A stretch of DNA of 64,000 nt from Apiospora phragmitis. Its lineage: Eukaryota; Ascomycota; Sordariomycetes; Amphisphaeriales; Apiosporaceae. The notes below the pieces were generated by a model that was not told the DNA's origin, did no database searches, and saw only the letters and a program-made list of their open reading frames with translations. The stretch lies in NCBI GenBank assembly GCA_038363925.1, contig JAQQWL010000011.1, positions 7,936,001-8,000,000 of the forward strand, in the 5' to 3' direction. Shown one piece after another: positions 47,001 to 57,894 of this stretch. Each line of letters starts with the position of its first letter. Within the stretch, counting starts at the first letter, position 1. A program made the position numbers and the translations under genes.

Positions 47001-47385
47001 TCATTCCGTTCAAGAACGAGAACATTTACGCTAAGAAAACCAGCGCCAGCGGTGAGGAAGAGGTAAGCTTTTTACCCACTACATGCACTACCTACAAGTC
47101 ATGGCAACTAACCCCTTTTCCCCTAAGCAGATTCTCGCCATTGTTCCAGACCTCGTGTGTGTTATGAATGCACAGAATGGCGAGGCTATAGGGATCCAAG
47201 AATATCGCTTCGGTCTATTGGTAGTGGTTATTGGCATCACCGCTTCGGAGAAGTGGACTTCGACACAAAGGGGCATCGACATCGGAGGCCCGAAGGGGTT
47301 CGGCTTTGATGACCTCGAGTATGTGCCCCTTGGCAAGTTCACGAAACCAAAGAGCGTGATCGATGAATTCGATGGCGCTGTTTGA
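44074..47385 (+). CDS. Hydantoinase/oxoprolinase-DUF917 fusion protein
   Basis: Five exons (44074-44126, 44187-45702, 45771-46255, 46339-47062, 47131-47385) join exactly to 1010 residues with no lesion. The N-terminal Hydant_A_N/hydantoinase-A part has RIGVDVGGTNTDGVI at the start, SVTVGTTHFINAVVE, FSSGPTNSMRGAAFL and the second ATP-grip motif MMVVDIGGTTTDVGLL, the actin-like ATPase core of hydantoinase/5-oxoprolinase A subunits. From about residue 610 a DUF917 domain follows (DWVTTGCYILGTGGGGSPYQ, VISLEIGGGNGLQGLVLGAS, GVERVTKMGHAYGEV). Such fusions are expected to open cyclic amides (hydantoin- or oxoproline-like) with ATP. No hydantoinase B subunit is seen nearby. The fourth-exon acceptor has a near-perfect branch point, TACTAAG. 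The divergent NCS1 permease is a likely substrate importer (inference). Confidence 0.9.
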
Positions 47386-47989
47386 ACCTGGATTGCTCGC
47401 ACAATGGCATATTTATATATCAGTACTCCAAACGGTAATTACAACTCAAAGTAAAAACGAGGCCCGGCTACACATGTCTGTCTGATTTGACTAATAGCCC
47501 CTTACAAAGCCAAATAAGCAAATTTCCATACCTCTTAAAATACAAAGGAAGTGACCTTTTGTAATGTTTTAAAATATGAAGATGAACAGCAAAACTGCAA
47601 GTTTTCACAGCCGTCATTAAATAGCTAAATAGGGACCTTGAACTTTACCTTGATAGTATAGTCTAGCGCCAATGATTTGTTCCCTTAAGGGCTCTCATCT
47701 GGATACGAACTTTTCTGTGCATATATACGGTGATATAAAGACCAATCCAGCCACAGAAAAGACGTAGTTCAGGGCAATTTACGATGTTTTCGTGAGCAAT
47801 ACATGTGCCATGACGTCAAATCCTAGGCAACAGCGACCTCTGCAAGCCATCTACCATGCAACAGAGTCAAGAAATCCCCAAAAGTGAACAACCCATACTA
47901 ACATAGCATATCGAGATGACTTCCATCCTACTCCCTTGCACAGCTGAGGCAGCACCGTGGCACACTTGACGCAACCCTATTTCAGGGGC
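47386..47989. other. Convergent intergenic region
   Basis: AT-rich spacer between the hydantoinase and MFS gene ends. No gene is seen. Confidence 0.6.
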
Positions 47990-49593
47990 TCAACAACATT
48001 TGGTTTGAGCTCCACTGGCGAGACCTCCTCCTTGATCTTCAACGTTGGCATTAGAGACCCCAGAGCTTGACGAGGGAGCTTCCAGCTGATGTCTTTTCTT
48101 GCGTTGCTTCCGCTTGTCGTCGATCCACCGACCTAGGGCAATGACAAAGCCCACGCACAGCACAGCGATTGCCACGCTGAAGCCACGTTGATACAGCGGC
48201 CGATCGTCCTGGCGGAAGATCTGCGCTCCATAGATCCCTGCGATGTTGGCGCCCATGATGACGCTATACTTGCACAAAACACTTAAAATCAGTAACTGTG
48301 CTCGTCTGTTGTATATCACTCCTTTTCCGTTTCAAGGGGTTCAGGGGTAGCCCCTTAGATACAAAAGAATTATTAGAGAAGAATAATTCGAGGTTTTGTT
48401 CTGAACTTACCCAGCCATCGCTAGTGCCCTTTGCTCCGAGTCCTTGCAGGCGAGCGACAGCCACGCGATATTTAGGGGGTGCGAGAAGGTACCGAATACT
48501 TTGAGTCCAGACCACGCCGAAGTAACGCATGCCGTGGAGGTTGACATCGGTAAATGCTCGGTTGAAGATGTAACCAAGAAGGCGGCAAAAGAAACCAAGC
48601 ATCACGGTTTCGCCGCGCAGGTTGCTGTATACAAGGAATATAGTCAGAGGGAGAGGGATATAGAGTTTTCCTGAGAGACGAAGCCTACAAGTGATCTGAA
48701 ACCCAACTGAAAGCGAACGATACGGGGACTTGCAGGAACAGACCGACGGCTGCCATGGCGTTACTGACAAGATTCCCGAAGACGAAGCCGAAGACGAAGC
48801 CGCTCAGGACGGTGAAGGCGCCCATGAGGGCGAACAGCCAGAACCAGCCCGGCTGGCCGCCGACGCCGCGCAGGTGCAGGATGCCGTAGGCCAGCAGCTT
48901 GGCCGAGGCCTGGCCGGCCTGGTTGCCGAAATAATAAACCATGACGCGCTTGGCCGTCTCGGCCCGCGTGTACCACGTCGACAGCGTGTAGAGCCCGCCC
49001 GGGATGAAGCCCGACTCGGCCACGCCCAGCAGCAGCCGGGTCGCGAGGAAGGGGCGCTACCCCCGCTGGAAGGCCTGTAACGTGCTGACGAGGCCGAAGA
49101 GGAAGAGCTGCAGCGTCAGCCAGCGGCCGGGCCCGGCCCGGTACAGGACCATGTTCGAGGGGATCTCGGTCAGCACGATGCCGAGGGACAGCATCTGCTG
49201 GCCCACGTTGGACTGGTCCTGGTCGATGCCCACGTCCTCCATGAAGCGGTCCGTTATGGCGTTGGCCATGTTGCCGCGGTCGAGTTCTGTCTCAGAGGTA
49301 ATACCGAGATGTTAAAAGGGGTATCTCCTTGTATATAGGGTAATAATCAAGGCATGCTGGTTTAAGGAGAAGAGGGAACTGGGCTGGATTACGCAAGCAG
49401 AAGAACCCCAGAGTGAGAATGGGCATGATTATATAGTCGAGCCTGGAGACATATGGTAAGTTTTTCAGGTTTTACACATTGCACAAGGATGATTTACTCA
49501 CTTTCGCTTGGCCTTCCTCTCTTCTTCAGGGGACCAGTCCACCACTCGGTTTGGAAACTCATTATCTTCTGTAATGACAGAATGTTTGTCCAT
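47990..49593 (-). pseudogene. Allantoate-permease-type (Dal5-like) MFS transporter, decayed
   Basis: Exons 49593-49502, 49442-49393, 49286-48689, 48624-48411 and 48263-47990. It starts MDKHSVITEDNEF, then SPEEERKAKRKLDYIIMPIL, QLDRGNMANAITDRFMEDVG and EIPSNMVLYRAGPGRW, and later VSDHFNLRGETVMLGFFC, FGTFSHPLNIAWLSLACKDS and IMGANIAGIYGAQIFRQDD, all typical of anion:cation symporter MFS proteins that import allantoate, nicotinate or similar acids. Damage: an in-frame TAG at 49057-49059 (QRG-stop-RPFLATRLLLG), an extra base near 48497, and loss of the central loop and adjoining helices. Sequence passes straight from FVFGFVFG (helix 6) to NLVSNAMAAVG, leaving about 408 codons instead of about 490. 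It lies tail to tail with the hydantoinase gene and may once have belonged to the same pathway. Confidence 0.78.
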
Positions 49594-50833
49594 CTTGGCC
49601 GAGCTGGGTTCAGCCACCACCTTTCCGATTTCTTAAGAAGGACTTGTTTGGTCTCTGGGAAGGGTAATGTCGATTTTACACACACTGGAGGTAGGAGTCT
49701 GAGAGAAGCGAACGGGGTATAATTATTATACCTTTAACCACGGCATGGTGACTATCTATCTCTCCCCCCCCCCCCCAGCTCCAACATCTACCGCAATAGA
49801 AATGTTTCTTGTGGGCTGATTAAATGCACCTCTCCTCTTCCTGAAAATTCATTAAGCCATTGGCCTTGGCTGGCGCTGGGCGAGGTCCATCGACAGTGAG
49901 CACGCAATTCATAGCCCCTTGGCTCTTGGCTGGGGTTGTCTTCGACTGCAACTCAAAAACAGCTGATGGAAACCTTGGCATCTTGGCAACACTTTGACAT
50001 GTATGTTGGACTCCATGTGGTTTTGACGGGTCCCTTTATATTGGCACTAGTAACTCGTTCCAAGAAGAAGAAACAACGGGCTGAAATGCAGCCCAGGGAT
50101 TTGGTATGATGTTGTGATTTCGCCGCGCTTCTGCGTCACCACAGAACGGTGGGTTGGACGGGGAGAAGTAGATGACAGTCTTGACGTTTCCGCTCCATGT
50201 ACAACAGACAAAACGAGAGCCGATGTGTCCTGGTGCTATGTCATGCCGCCCGAACCTGCCAAGTTAATACACGGGGTTTTACCCCTGCCACCCACGGACT
50301 ATCCTCCCGAGATCGGAGGCGACGCCGACGGGTTGGAACCCCTTTTCTTACATCACTCTGGACTTATTACTAATTCACGTCATTCTCAATATTTATAGAA
50401 TATTATTTTCATTGTCAATTTCTTCTTGCCACACTACTTACCTCTTTGTTTCCATTGTACTAATGCTTGGCTACTGAATCCAATGTGCAATTCTCTAATA
50501 TGCCAAAGTCTTGGCCCACCAGCCCATCAGCACAGCCAGGGCCATCCAGGAAGTCGTATGGTTAATCATGACGGCGAGATAAAATTGGCTCATTACCCTG
50601 AACACAGCCGAGATGGAAGTTGGCAATAGATGGTGAACCGAGTCTTTCAACCAACTCTAATACTCACAGGTCCCCAAGACGGATTTTTTCACCTAAAATA
50701 GCAACAGCACACATTATTAGCAAAGACAGAGAAATAGACAATGGGTATTGAAAAATATTAAGAGTTAAAAAATAGCAATTATGCTGCCAAGGGGGCCTTC
50801 ACCTACCTCCATATCGGGCACATCTGTATGCCA
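49594..50833. other. Intergenic region with a 13-C run
   Basis: Contains a run of 13 C at 49764-49776. No supported gene is seen. The left part is the promoter of the decayed MFS gene. Confidence 0.55.
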
Positions 50834-53113
50834 TTACTGTATACCGCACTGGATGGGGGACTCAACATCTGCGCCAGGGGACTTACCGGTTTCTTTGGGA
50901 GATGCCGCTTGTTGTTTCTGGTTTTCCCAAGTGCGGGCAAACACCTGCCCTCCCAGCCCCACGTTCGTTCGGGGGGTGGGCAACTGCGGTCCGATCACTG
51001 GCGATGCTCGAGGCGGTTTCTTCTTCGCGGACGCGTCATCGTCTTCATCTCCATCAGAGCTGCTGCTGCTTGTGCTGTCGCCGTCGATGCTGTGGAGACC
51101 GTCGATCTGGTCAATAGATTCGATACTTTCTTTGCTCGGATCGCTGTCTTCTTGGCTGTCCAGCTCCTCTGGGTCGGGCTCCTCTGGCTTCTCAGAATCG
51201 TTACCTGGGTCTGGACCTGGTTCGTCATCCGAACACGAGTCCTCACCCGAAGGGTCGTTGCCGGGATTGGGTTTATCTCCCGGATTAGGTCCGTCGCCAC
51301 CATCCGTATCATTCGTATCGGGGTCGTCATCGGGGTCGCCGCCGTCGGCATCGGCAAATGTGAGGTGCCACACGTCACGGTTCTGCCACATCCTCTCCGC
51401 AGCGGCAGCGGCCTCGGCGAAAAGCCCGAGCTCACTCAACAGGTCCACCACGTCGTACTCCCGACCCCGCTCGCCCAGGTCGCAGTTGGTGATGACCCGC
51501 ATGAAGGCGTCGGCCGGCGCGTTGACGGCGAATTTGATTAGGCCTATACAGATCTTGGCCCACGTGGCAACCCAGGGGGAGTCTAGGCTCGACTCGGCTT
51601 CCCGGAATTCTATCGTATGGCGGTCTTCCTCTTCGATCATGATGCACCGGTACGCTGCAAAATTGTAGTTGCACTTGCCGCCACCGTCACCAGCCCTGTG
51701 TAGCAACTGGGCGACCTCGCACGGGCTTTGGGCTGACAGGAGGCGAACCACGCCGGGGAGCAGAGCAGCGGGCTTCTCGTTTGCGGTGGCAGAAGACTCT
51801 TGGATGCAGCTCAGGTATTCACTCCTCTCCTCGCACCATCGTTTCAGGTCCTCTCCGGTGAAGTTGGCTCCGGTACATCGGGGACGGTTGGTGAACCGGC
51901 GAGGGGCGTGTGGCTTATGAAACCGCTCTGTCGGCAGAGCGGCAACTCGATTCGCTATCTGTCGCTGAGAAGCCATTTCCTCTGCTGCCAGGAGGGGCGG
52001 CCACTCACAGCCCTCTGAAGCCTCTGAAGGCTCGGGACTGTCCGTATCCGAGCTCGTCCCAGAAGACCCTCCTACTAGCTCCTCGTCAGTAGGGATAGCA
52101 AAAGCGTACGCGTGATTAGGCGCAGTATAACTAACCTTCTTCTGGAAGATTTCCTCGTTGTATTTGTCGAAATCCGGGTTAAACTCGCTGCTTTTGGGTT
52201 GATAGGTCATCTTAACTTCGTCGTCTAGGAAAGGCACGAAGGTCCCCGTCTCCTTCCTTGTTTCGTCGTAGAGAGCAATCGTTTCCGGATCCTGGTGGGC
52301 CTCTCGCCACAGCGTGGACCGTTCTCCAAAGCGCATGTCTCCGCCGACGTAGGCGCAGTTGGGACCGCCGCGGCCAGGATCACGCGCCTCGTCATGCACC
52401 AAGGTAGGGTTGAAGTTGCCGACGGCCAAGTGCGACGACGTCCGTATGGGCATACACCAGAGATTTGCTCGCCGCCAAGGGGGATGCAGAGTACCAATCA
52501 GAGGCCCGGCCGACCAGAGCAAGCAACCGATGCGTCTGATGCTCCCCAGCGAAAAATTCTCCGCTCCGTTCCCGACGTGGATGTGGAGGCCGCAACTTTC
52601 GTTCAATAGGACTCGATGTTCTCTAGTGATGCAGTTGATTACGAATTTGAGTACCTCGAAAGACTCGGGCGACTCGATCTCGACCGAACTATTGATCTCG
52701 AACCCCATGAACTTGTGTTCTGTAGAGTACGGTGGCTGTATGGTAACATCTGGTACGATTTTCCATTGACCATGTTGTTTCAGGCGCTCTTGAGCCATAT
52801 AGTGCTCGACTGATTTTGGCGGGTAGCAGGTGATCCGCACTTCCTTGGTAGGAATTCCGTGATCTGCCAAGGTCTTTGCCATCAAATTATGGATGATTTT
52901 TTCAGGGAGCTCGTCCTTGGGTAGGTCTGCAGGTAACCGTGTCGGTTTCGGGAGGTCCTCAACGCCATCAAAGGGATCTTTTTCGTCATGGTCCAGATAG
53001 TGCACAATTCCCTCGATTTCCACCCCGTAAGTCAAAGGCCTCGGTAGCGGCAGAGGCGGCAACGTCTCCGGCAACGTCTCCCCAGGGGCAGGAGATTCAA
53101 CGCCGCCTTGCAT
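50834..53113 (-). CDS. Amidoligase-like (glutamine-synthetase-fold COOH-NH2 ligase) protein
   Basis: Intact single exon, 759 residues. Motifs fit the amidoligase_2 superfamily: YGVEIEG at residues 29-35 (metal-binding acids), WKIVPDVTI at 117-125, FEINSSV at 138-144, ESCGLHIHVG at 172-181, and HTIEFRE at 499-505 with the Arg and Glu expected near the end of the active site. The superfamily uses ATP to join a carboxylate to an amine, in peptide tagging or small-molecule synthesis; substrates of the fungal members are unknown. An unusual insertion (about 340-470) separates the two halves. The last 165 residues are disordered and very acidic (Asp/Glu/Ser/Pro repeats at about 590-690), ending in a basic stretch. 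No signal peptide. No lesion. Confidence 0.75.
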   Translation of the reverse strand: MQGGVESPAPGETLPETLPPLPLPRPLTYGVEIEGIVHYLDHDEKDPFDGVEDLPKPTRLPADLPKDELPEKIIHNLMAKTLADHGIPTKEVRITCYPPKSVEHYMAQERLKQHGQWKIVPDVTIQPPYSTEHKFMGFEINSSVEIESPESFEVLKFVINCITREHRVLLNESCGLHIHVGNGAENFSLGSIRRIGCLLWSAGPLIGTLHPPWRRANLWCMPIRTSSHLAVGNFNPTLVHDEARDPGRGGPNCAYVGGDMRFGERSTLWREAHQDPETIALYDETRKETGTFVPFLDDEVKMTYQPKSSEFNPDFDKYNEEIFQKKVSYTAPNHAYAFAIPTDEELVGGSSGTSSDTDSPEPSEASEGCEWPPLLAAEEMASQRQIANRVAALPTERFHKPHAPRRFTNRPRCTGANFTGEDLKRWCEERSEYLSCIQESSATANEKPAALLPGVVRLLSAQSPCEVAQLLHRAGDGGGKCNYNFAAYRCIMIEEEDRHTIEFREAESSLDSPWVATWAKICIGLIKFAVNAPADAFMRVITNCDLGERGREYDVVDLLSELGLFAEAAAAAERMWQNRDVWHLTFADADGGDPDDDPDTNDTDGGDGPNPGDKPNPGNDPSGEDSCSDDEPGPDPGNDSEKPEEPDPEELDSQEDSDPSKESIESIDQIDGLHSIDGDSTSSSSSDGDEDDDASAKKKPPRASPVIGPQLPTPRTNVGLGGQVFARTWENQKQQAASPKETGKSPGADVESPIQCGIQ

Positions 53114-54127
53114 CTCGTCTTATCTCTCGATCGATGACACTGTTTTGAGAAACTGTCTGATTAAGGTATTTGAACAAATGAGCTCAGCGGTTTATCTGGC
53201 CTCTTATACTGTTTCTTTAACATCCTATACATATATGGCAGTATTTGCACATTTGAAGCATACGTACTCAGATATGTTCTCTCAGCTTGGACAAAGGGGG
53301 TCCATAACACTTGGGCTGTAAGGCAACAATGCCATTCTACCATAAAGACGTTGTTTTCCCGATTGAGCTACAGGTCGTTCCCTGATTGGCCAGCTAAATA
53401 ATGACCTTATGTTTGTTACACCTGCAACAAGCCGTGGCTTTGCCTAGGAAAGGCTCTGCTCAACCTGAGTGGCTGCAGAGATGGTGTATAGTTGCCAGGG
53501 CTATCCCGACTTATAGCCAGGTACTGCTACGCCGTATAGGGGCTAGCGACCTCTATATTGCCGTGCTAATCTCGGTTGGGTTAGCTGGTTCGCTACAGGC
53601 TACCCCAGTACGTATTTGTACCTGCGACCGTTGCAGCCCTTGGTTACAGTGCATGTACGGATACCGCACGGCGAAATGTATAGTAACATTGAAGTAAGCA
53701 CCTAATACAGCAGGGTGCAATCGCTTGGTTTACTTTTCGCAAGAGAGGAAGAAGAAAGACAAGTTCGGATCTTAGTCCACATGACTGAATACTCTTTGGT
53801 ATTAACCTAGTAAAGTAGTACATAGCTAGTATGCGGCATGCCCCATATTGCTTGGACCAGCGATCAGTGACGCTAGGTTCGTAATTGTGTCTGACCCCCT
53901 CGACCCTTCGCAAGTTCGTAACCGGGGTATGTGAGGGATCGTGGAAGAAAGGGAGGGGGGAAAAACCCCCAAGAGCGGCTAAACAAGACCTGATGATAGA
54001 TACCCTGCCAGCCTGCAAAAAAGGATTCCCGTGCAGCCAGCCCATCATTTTCATTTCTTCTTCTTCCCTTTGCCTTCTCAATTGTATTCGCGCCCGTAAC
54101 CGACCTGTATAGGTGGTGCGAGCGACA
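53114..54127. other. Intergenic region with an unidentified coding-like relic
   Basis: A plus-strand frame at 53401-53697 encodes about 98 residues of ordinary composition (VALPRKGSAQPEWLQRWC near its start), but it lacks a recognisable domain, start context or exon partner. It may be a relic of a gene or mobile element. I see nothing else before the next start codon. Confidence 0.35.
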
Positions 54128-55679
54128 ATGGAGTGGCTACGAACCCACCCCCTCGCGTCCGCCGCCGCCGCCGCCCTCGCCCTGGCCGTGCTGTACTTCT
54201 GGAAGCTGAACCGCGCCCTGGCTGCGACGCCGCCCGAGGTGCTGGCCCTCTCGCCGCACCGCTGGACCAAGCAGGAGATCCGGGACACGTACGCGCGGCT
54301 CGAACAGTCTCCGCTGCGCTGGGCCGCGCACTTGCCCCCGGCCCGCCCGGACCGCCGCTACATCGTCGTGGGCGGCTCCGGCGGCGTGGGCGGCCAGCTC
54401 GTCCTGCACCTGCTCGAGCGCGGCCAGAGCCCCGAGTCCATCCGCAACGTCGACTTCCGCGCCCCGGCCCGCCCGGACATGCGCGACGGCCTCGCCAGCC
54501 GCGTCGGCTTCGTCCAGGCCGACATCACCGACGCCCCGTCCGTCGAGGCGGCCTTCGCTCAGCCGTGGCCTAGTACTACCACCACCAGTGGCGACGATGA
54601 TGGTGATGCCAAGGATTCCAAGGGGCTCACTGTGTTTCACACGGCGGCCATGATCGTGCCCACGAGCGGTGCGAGGCGACGTACGACCGCGTCGCGCGCG
54701 TCAACGTGGGCGGCACACGCAACGTGCTGGAGGCGGCGCGCAAGGCAGGCGCCTCAGTCTTCATCGCGACCTCTTCCGCATCGACGGCGGTGCGGCCCGT
54801 GGGGACCTCACGAACTGGTTCCGGCGGTGGCCGCGCCACTACGTGCAGGTGCTGGACGAGGCCGACTTCGACCGGCCGCTGCGCCCGCACGGCGAGTACT
54901 TCGGCAACTACGCGCGCGCCAAGGCGGCGGCCGAGCGCCTCGTCTGCGGCGCTAATTCCCCGGACTTCCGCACCGGTGCCATCCGCCCCGCCAACGGCAT
55001 CTACGGCACCAGCGTCGGCGACCAGCTCGTCGGCCTGTGCCTGCGCTCCGAGTTCTTCCCCAGCTGGACGCCCAACATCATCCAGAACCTCGTGCACGCG
55101 AGCCACGTGTCCATCGGCCACCTCCTGTTCGAAGCCGCCCTGCTCGACCACGACGACGAAGACGGCAACATGCCCGGCTGCGCGGGGCGGCCCTTCGTCA
55201 TCACGGACCCCAACCCGCCCCCGTCCTTCCGCGACATCTACGACGCGTGCGAGACCCTGGCCACGACCCCCTGCCAGGTCCAGGCGCTGCCGCCCGCGCC
55301 CATGCTGCTCCTCGCGTTCGCCATCGAGTTCTGCGACACGCTGGCAGGACAAGTCCCGTCGCTCTTGGGCTGGCTCCGGCCCCGGGGCCAGATCGCCATG
55401 CTGCAGCCCGCCATCTTCTCCGTCTCCACGCACACGCCCGCGACCGACGCGGCGGCGCAGAGGCCGGTTGCTGCGGGCGGGTTGGGCTACCGCGGCGTCT
55501 ACACCACGCTCGAGGGGATCTGCCAGCAGGTGCTCGACTGGAACCGGGAGCACGCCGCGGGGGCAGAGGGAGAAGAGAGTAGTAGACACAGTAGTAACGG
55601 AGGAATTGACGGGAAGGTCGAGACCTTGGTAAAAGATGTCCAAAATGTAGCAACCATGCCCGCCGCTGTGGGGGCTTGA
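54128..55679 (+). CDS. 3-beta-hydroxysteroid-dehydrogenase-like NAD-dependent epimerase/dehydratase, membrane-anchored
   Basis: About 517 residues in one exon after two one-base corrections. An N-terminal helix (ASAAAAALALAVLYFW) anchors the protein. The Rossmann motif is VVGGSGGVGGQLV near residue 80. Then come VFHTAAMIVPT, VNVGGTRNVLEAARKAGASV, FIATSSASTAVRP, and YFGNYARAKAAAERLV, which contains the catalytic YxxxK. The fold and N-terminal anchor match the fungal 3-beta-HSD/sterol-4-alpha-carboxylate 3-dehydrogenase-like group, acting on sterols or other hydrophobic alcohols at the ER. One base is missing at 54664 (between IVPT and ERCEATYDRVARVN) and one at a run of four G at 54801-54804 (between AVRPVG and DLTNWFRRW). 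The rest is open to the stop. Confidence 0.8.
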
Positions 55680-56052
55680 AGTTGAAGAGGCAGTGCCACG
55701 TCGCACCAGATCTCGTTTCACGATACACATGGAATATTCGAATGACAGTGGACCATCTCAATCAATTGACCTTGTTGTTTTCGGCATTACTTGTGTAGGT
55801 ATGGATGCGAATTCTCTCTCGCATGGGCTTGTCATCTTCATTAAGAAAACGTGATGGTAATTTCTCTCCTTTATTTTCTCCCGCAACGTGACTACCCCGA
55901 ACGCCAAAACTATCATTTGCCCTCCCTGTACATTGTTGACCGAAATTCCGTAACACAACATTAACCTGTTTATCTTACAAGACCAACACCACCGTATGAC
56001 TGTGACCGACCCAATTTGTAATGATAACAACAATCGCTCGAAACATGATCCA
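55680..56052. other. Convergent 3' region
   Basis: Spacer between the ends of the HSD-like gene and the minus-strand membrane protein gene. No gene is seen. Confidence 0.6.
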
Positions 56053-57894
56053 TTATTGATTCAAGCTTCCCCTCCTACCCTCCATCGGACTGATAGTAGC
56101 GGGACTCACCCTTCCCGAGTCCATTCCTCCTCGCTCGCCGCCCCGTTCCTCATCATCGTCGGGCGAGACGGGACTCACCAGGTCATCTGCCGTACCGATA
56201 AATCGAGAATCCCGAAAGCTCGGCGCTGATACCAGACTGAGCCGCTTCGGATCCCCACCCCTGCCGCCGCCTTCTACAGGGCTCTGTTCGATAGGCGACA
56301 CAGGTTCGTCTTGCTGTGCGCTATTCCTGGGAGGCAGTTTCGTCGAGGTTCGGATTTGGCTAATTTTTGGCGGGCGGGAGCTATTCCTGTAACTGCTGTT
56401 GCTATCTGCAGTGCCGGTGGTGGCGGCGGCAGCAGCAGCACCGTCGATATCGCTCACGCGTTTTTCAACCTCGGAATTGAACGCCGCATCGATAGGCGAC
56501 GCAGGAGGTGCGAAACTGAGACGTGGCGATTGACGCATACCCCGGGCGACGAGGGGGCAGCTGGCATATGCTGCTGCTGCTGTGAGGGCGACGCGCCACC
56601 AGGGGGAGACTTGGGGGGCTGCGCAGGCGCAAGGCGCGTCGCAGGGAACGCCGAAATCTGCAGCTGCGGGGCGCTACCCCGGCGAGGCTCACTGAGGCGC
56701 TTCTCCAGGTCCACGTTGTTGGCGTTGGCGGCGGCGGCGGGGACGGCGGGAACAGCGACGGGGTGCGACTCGAGCAGGTCGGCAGACCCGAGCGGCCAGT
56801 CGGGCCCGTAGCTGCGGCGGGCCGACTTGTAGCGCGCGAGCATGGGCGACGCCGGCAGCGGGCCGTTGTGCTCGTGGATCGTGGAGAGGCGGAGGCGCGT
56901 GCGCAGACTGTTGGCAACACCGCCACCGCTCTTCTCGGGCGCCCCAGTAGTCGGGGCGACGTTGGTGAAGTCCGTCGGGCCCGAGATGAGCTCCTTGCTG
57001 ATCTGCTGCTGCTCCTGCCGCCGCCGCCGGCGTTTGGCCAGCAGGACGCACGCTAGTATGGCCAGCGCGACGAGGAGGACGCCGCCGACGATGGCGCCCA
57101 CAATGGCGCCCGTGGGGTTCGTTGGCTGCGCCTTTTCGGACTCGCTCCCGGACGTTTCGATGGGATTGACCGACAAGTCCGTGGCGGAGCGGTGGTCCTC
57201 GTCTGAGGTCGTCGGCATCAGCTCCGGGGGCAATGGATACATCTGGCCATACATGGCGCTCGTGCCGCAGCCTACGTTGGTCAAGGTTTCGCCCGGTTCG
57301 CTCTTCGTGGTGAAGTAGTATGTTATACATGCCGGTAATGCGGCCGCGCTGCTACAGAAAAATGTTAGCAACAAACCACATCAATCAGTCTTGCTGCTCC
57401 CCAACCTATAGCCTCCAGTTCCCGAGGATGAGTTGGAGGAGCTGGGCATATACTTACCAGCACAGCGTATACGCACCACAGTATCCGTCGCCGCCTTCGG
57501 TGTAGCCTCGGCAGGTCGTCCAGATACTCGCGCTACAGTCTGCAGGCGAGCCAGTACAGCAGCCGCGAGCATCTCCTATATTCGTGCAGTAGCCTGCGGA
57601 GCATGTTACTGATAGAGAAACGGAGTGTTAGCTGCTAACAAGCCACAGCTATTGAACTGGGCACTGTTCCTGGGTATGGTTTCTGGGAAAGGGTCTTATC
57701 TTACATGTGCTCTCCGAAGTGAAACCGCAAGTGTCTATTCCCAGGATGAACGATTCGGAGGCCGACGCCAACCGCATCCGAGGAGGCGGCATTGTCTGCG
57801 GCGTCGGCCCCGGCGAGGTAGACGCATCCGCAGCTGTTACGGTGGCAGGTCGTATGTTCATGGTTGGCCTGACCAGGTTACCGATGCCAGGCAT
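56053..57894 (-). CDS. Cys-rich single-pass membrane protein with long cytoplasmic tail
   Basis: Exons 57894-57705, 57608-57458 and 57348-56053; about 545 residues after one base is supplied. The ectodomain is Cys-rich: DTCGFTSES, TCSAGYCTNIGDARGCCTG, CSASIWTTCRGY, GYCGAYTLC. This is a pattern shared by many fungal surface proteins. A transmembrane helix (GAIVGAIVGGVLLVALAILA) is followed by KRRRRR and a Ser/Pro-rich cytoplasmic tail of about 340 residues. No signal peptide follows the ATG at 57894 (MPGIGNLVRP), so an upstream exon may be missing. One base is missing at a run of four C (56540-56543): the tail reads ...AAPSSPG before and MRQSPRLSFAPPASP after. The function is unknown; surface sensing or wall anchoring is a guess. 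Confidence 0.72.

Noticed and set aside
53290..53390. Minus-strand TAGCTCAATCGGG resembling a tRNA A box
   Set aside because: No B box or T arm follows at the right distance and no cloverleaf can be drawn.
54627..55730. 367-codon minus-strand open frame
   Set aside because: Antisense shadow of the HSD-like gene, with low-complexity Arg/Gly/Val composition and no domain.
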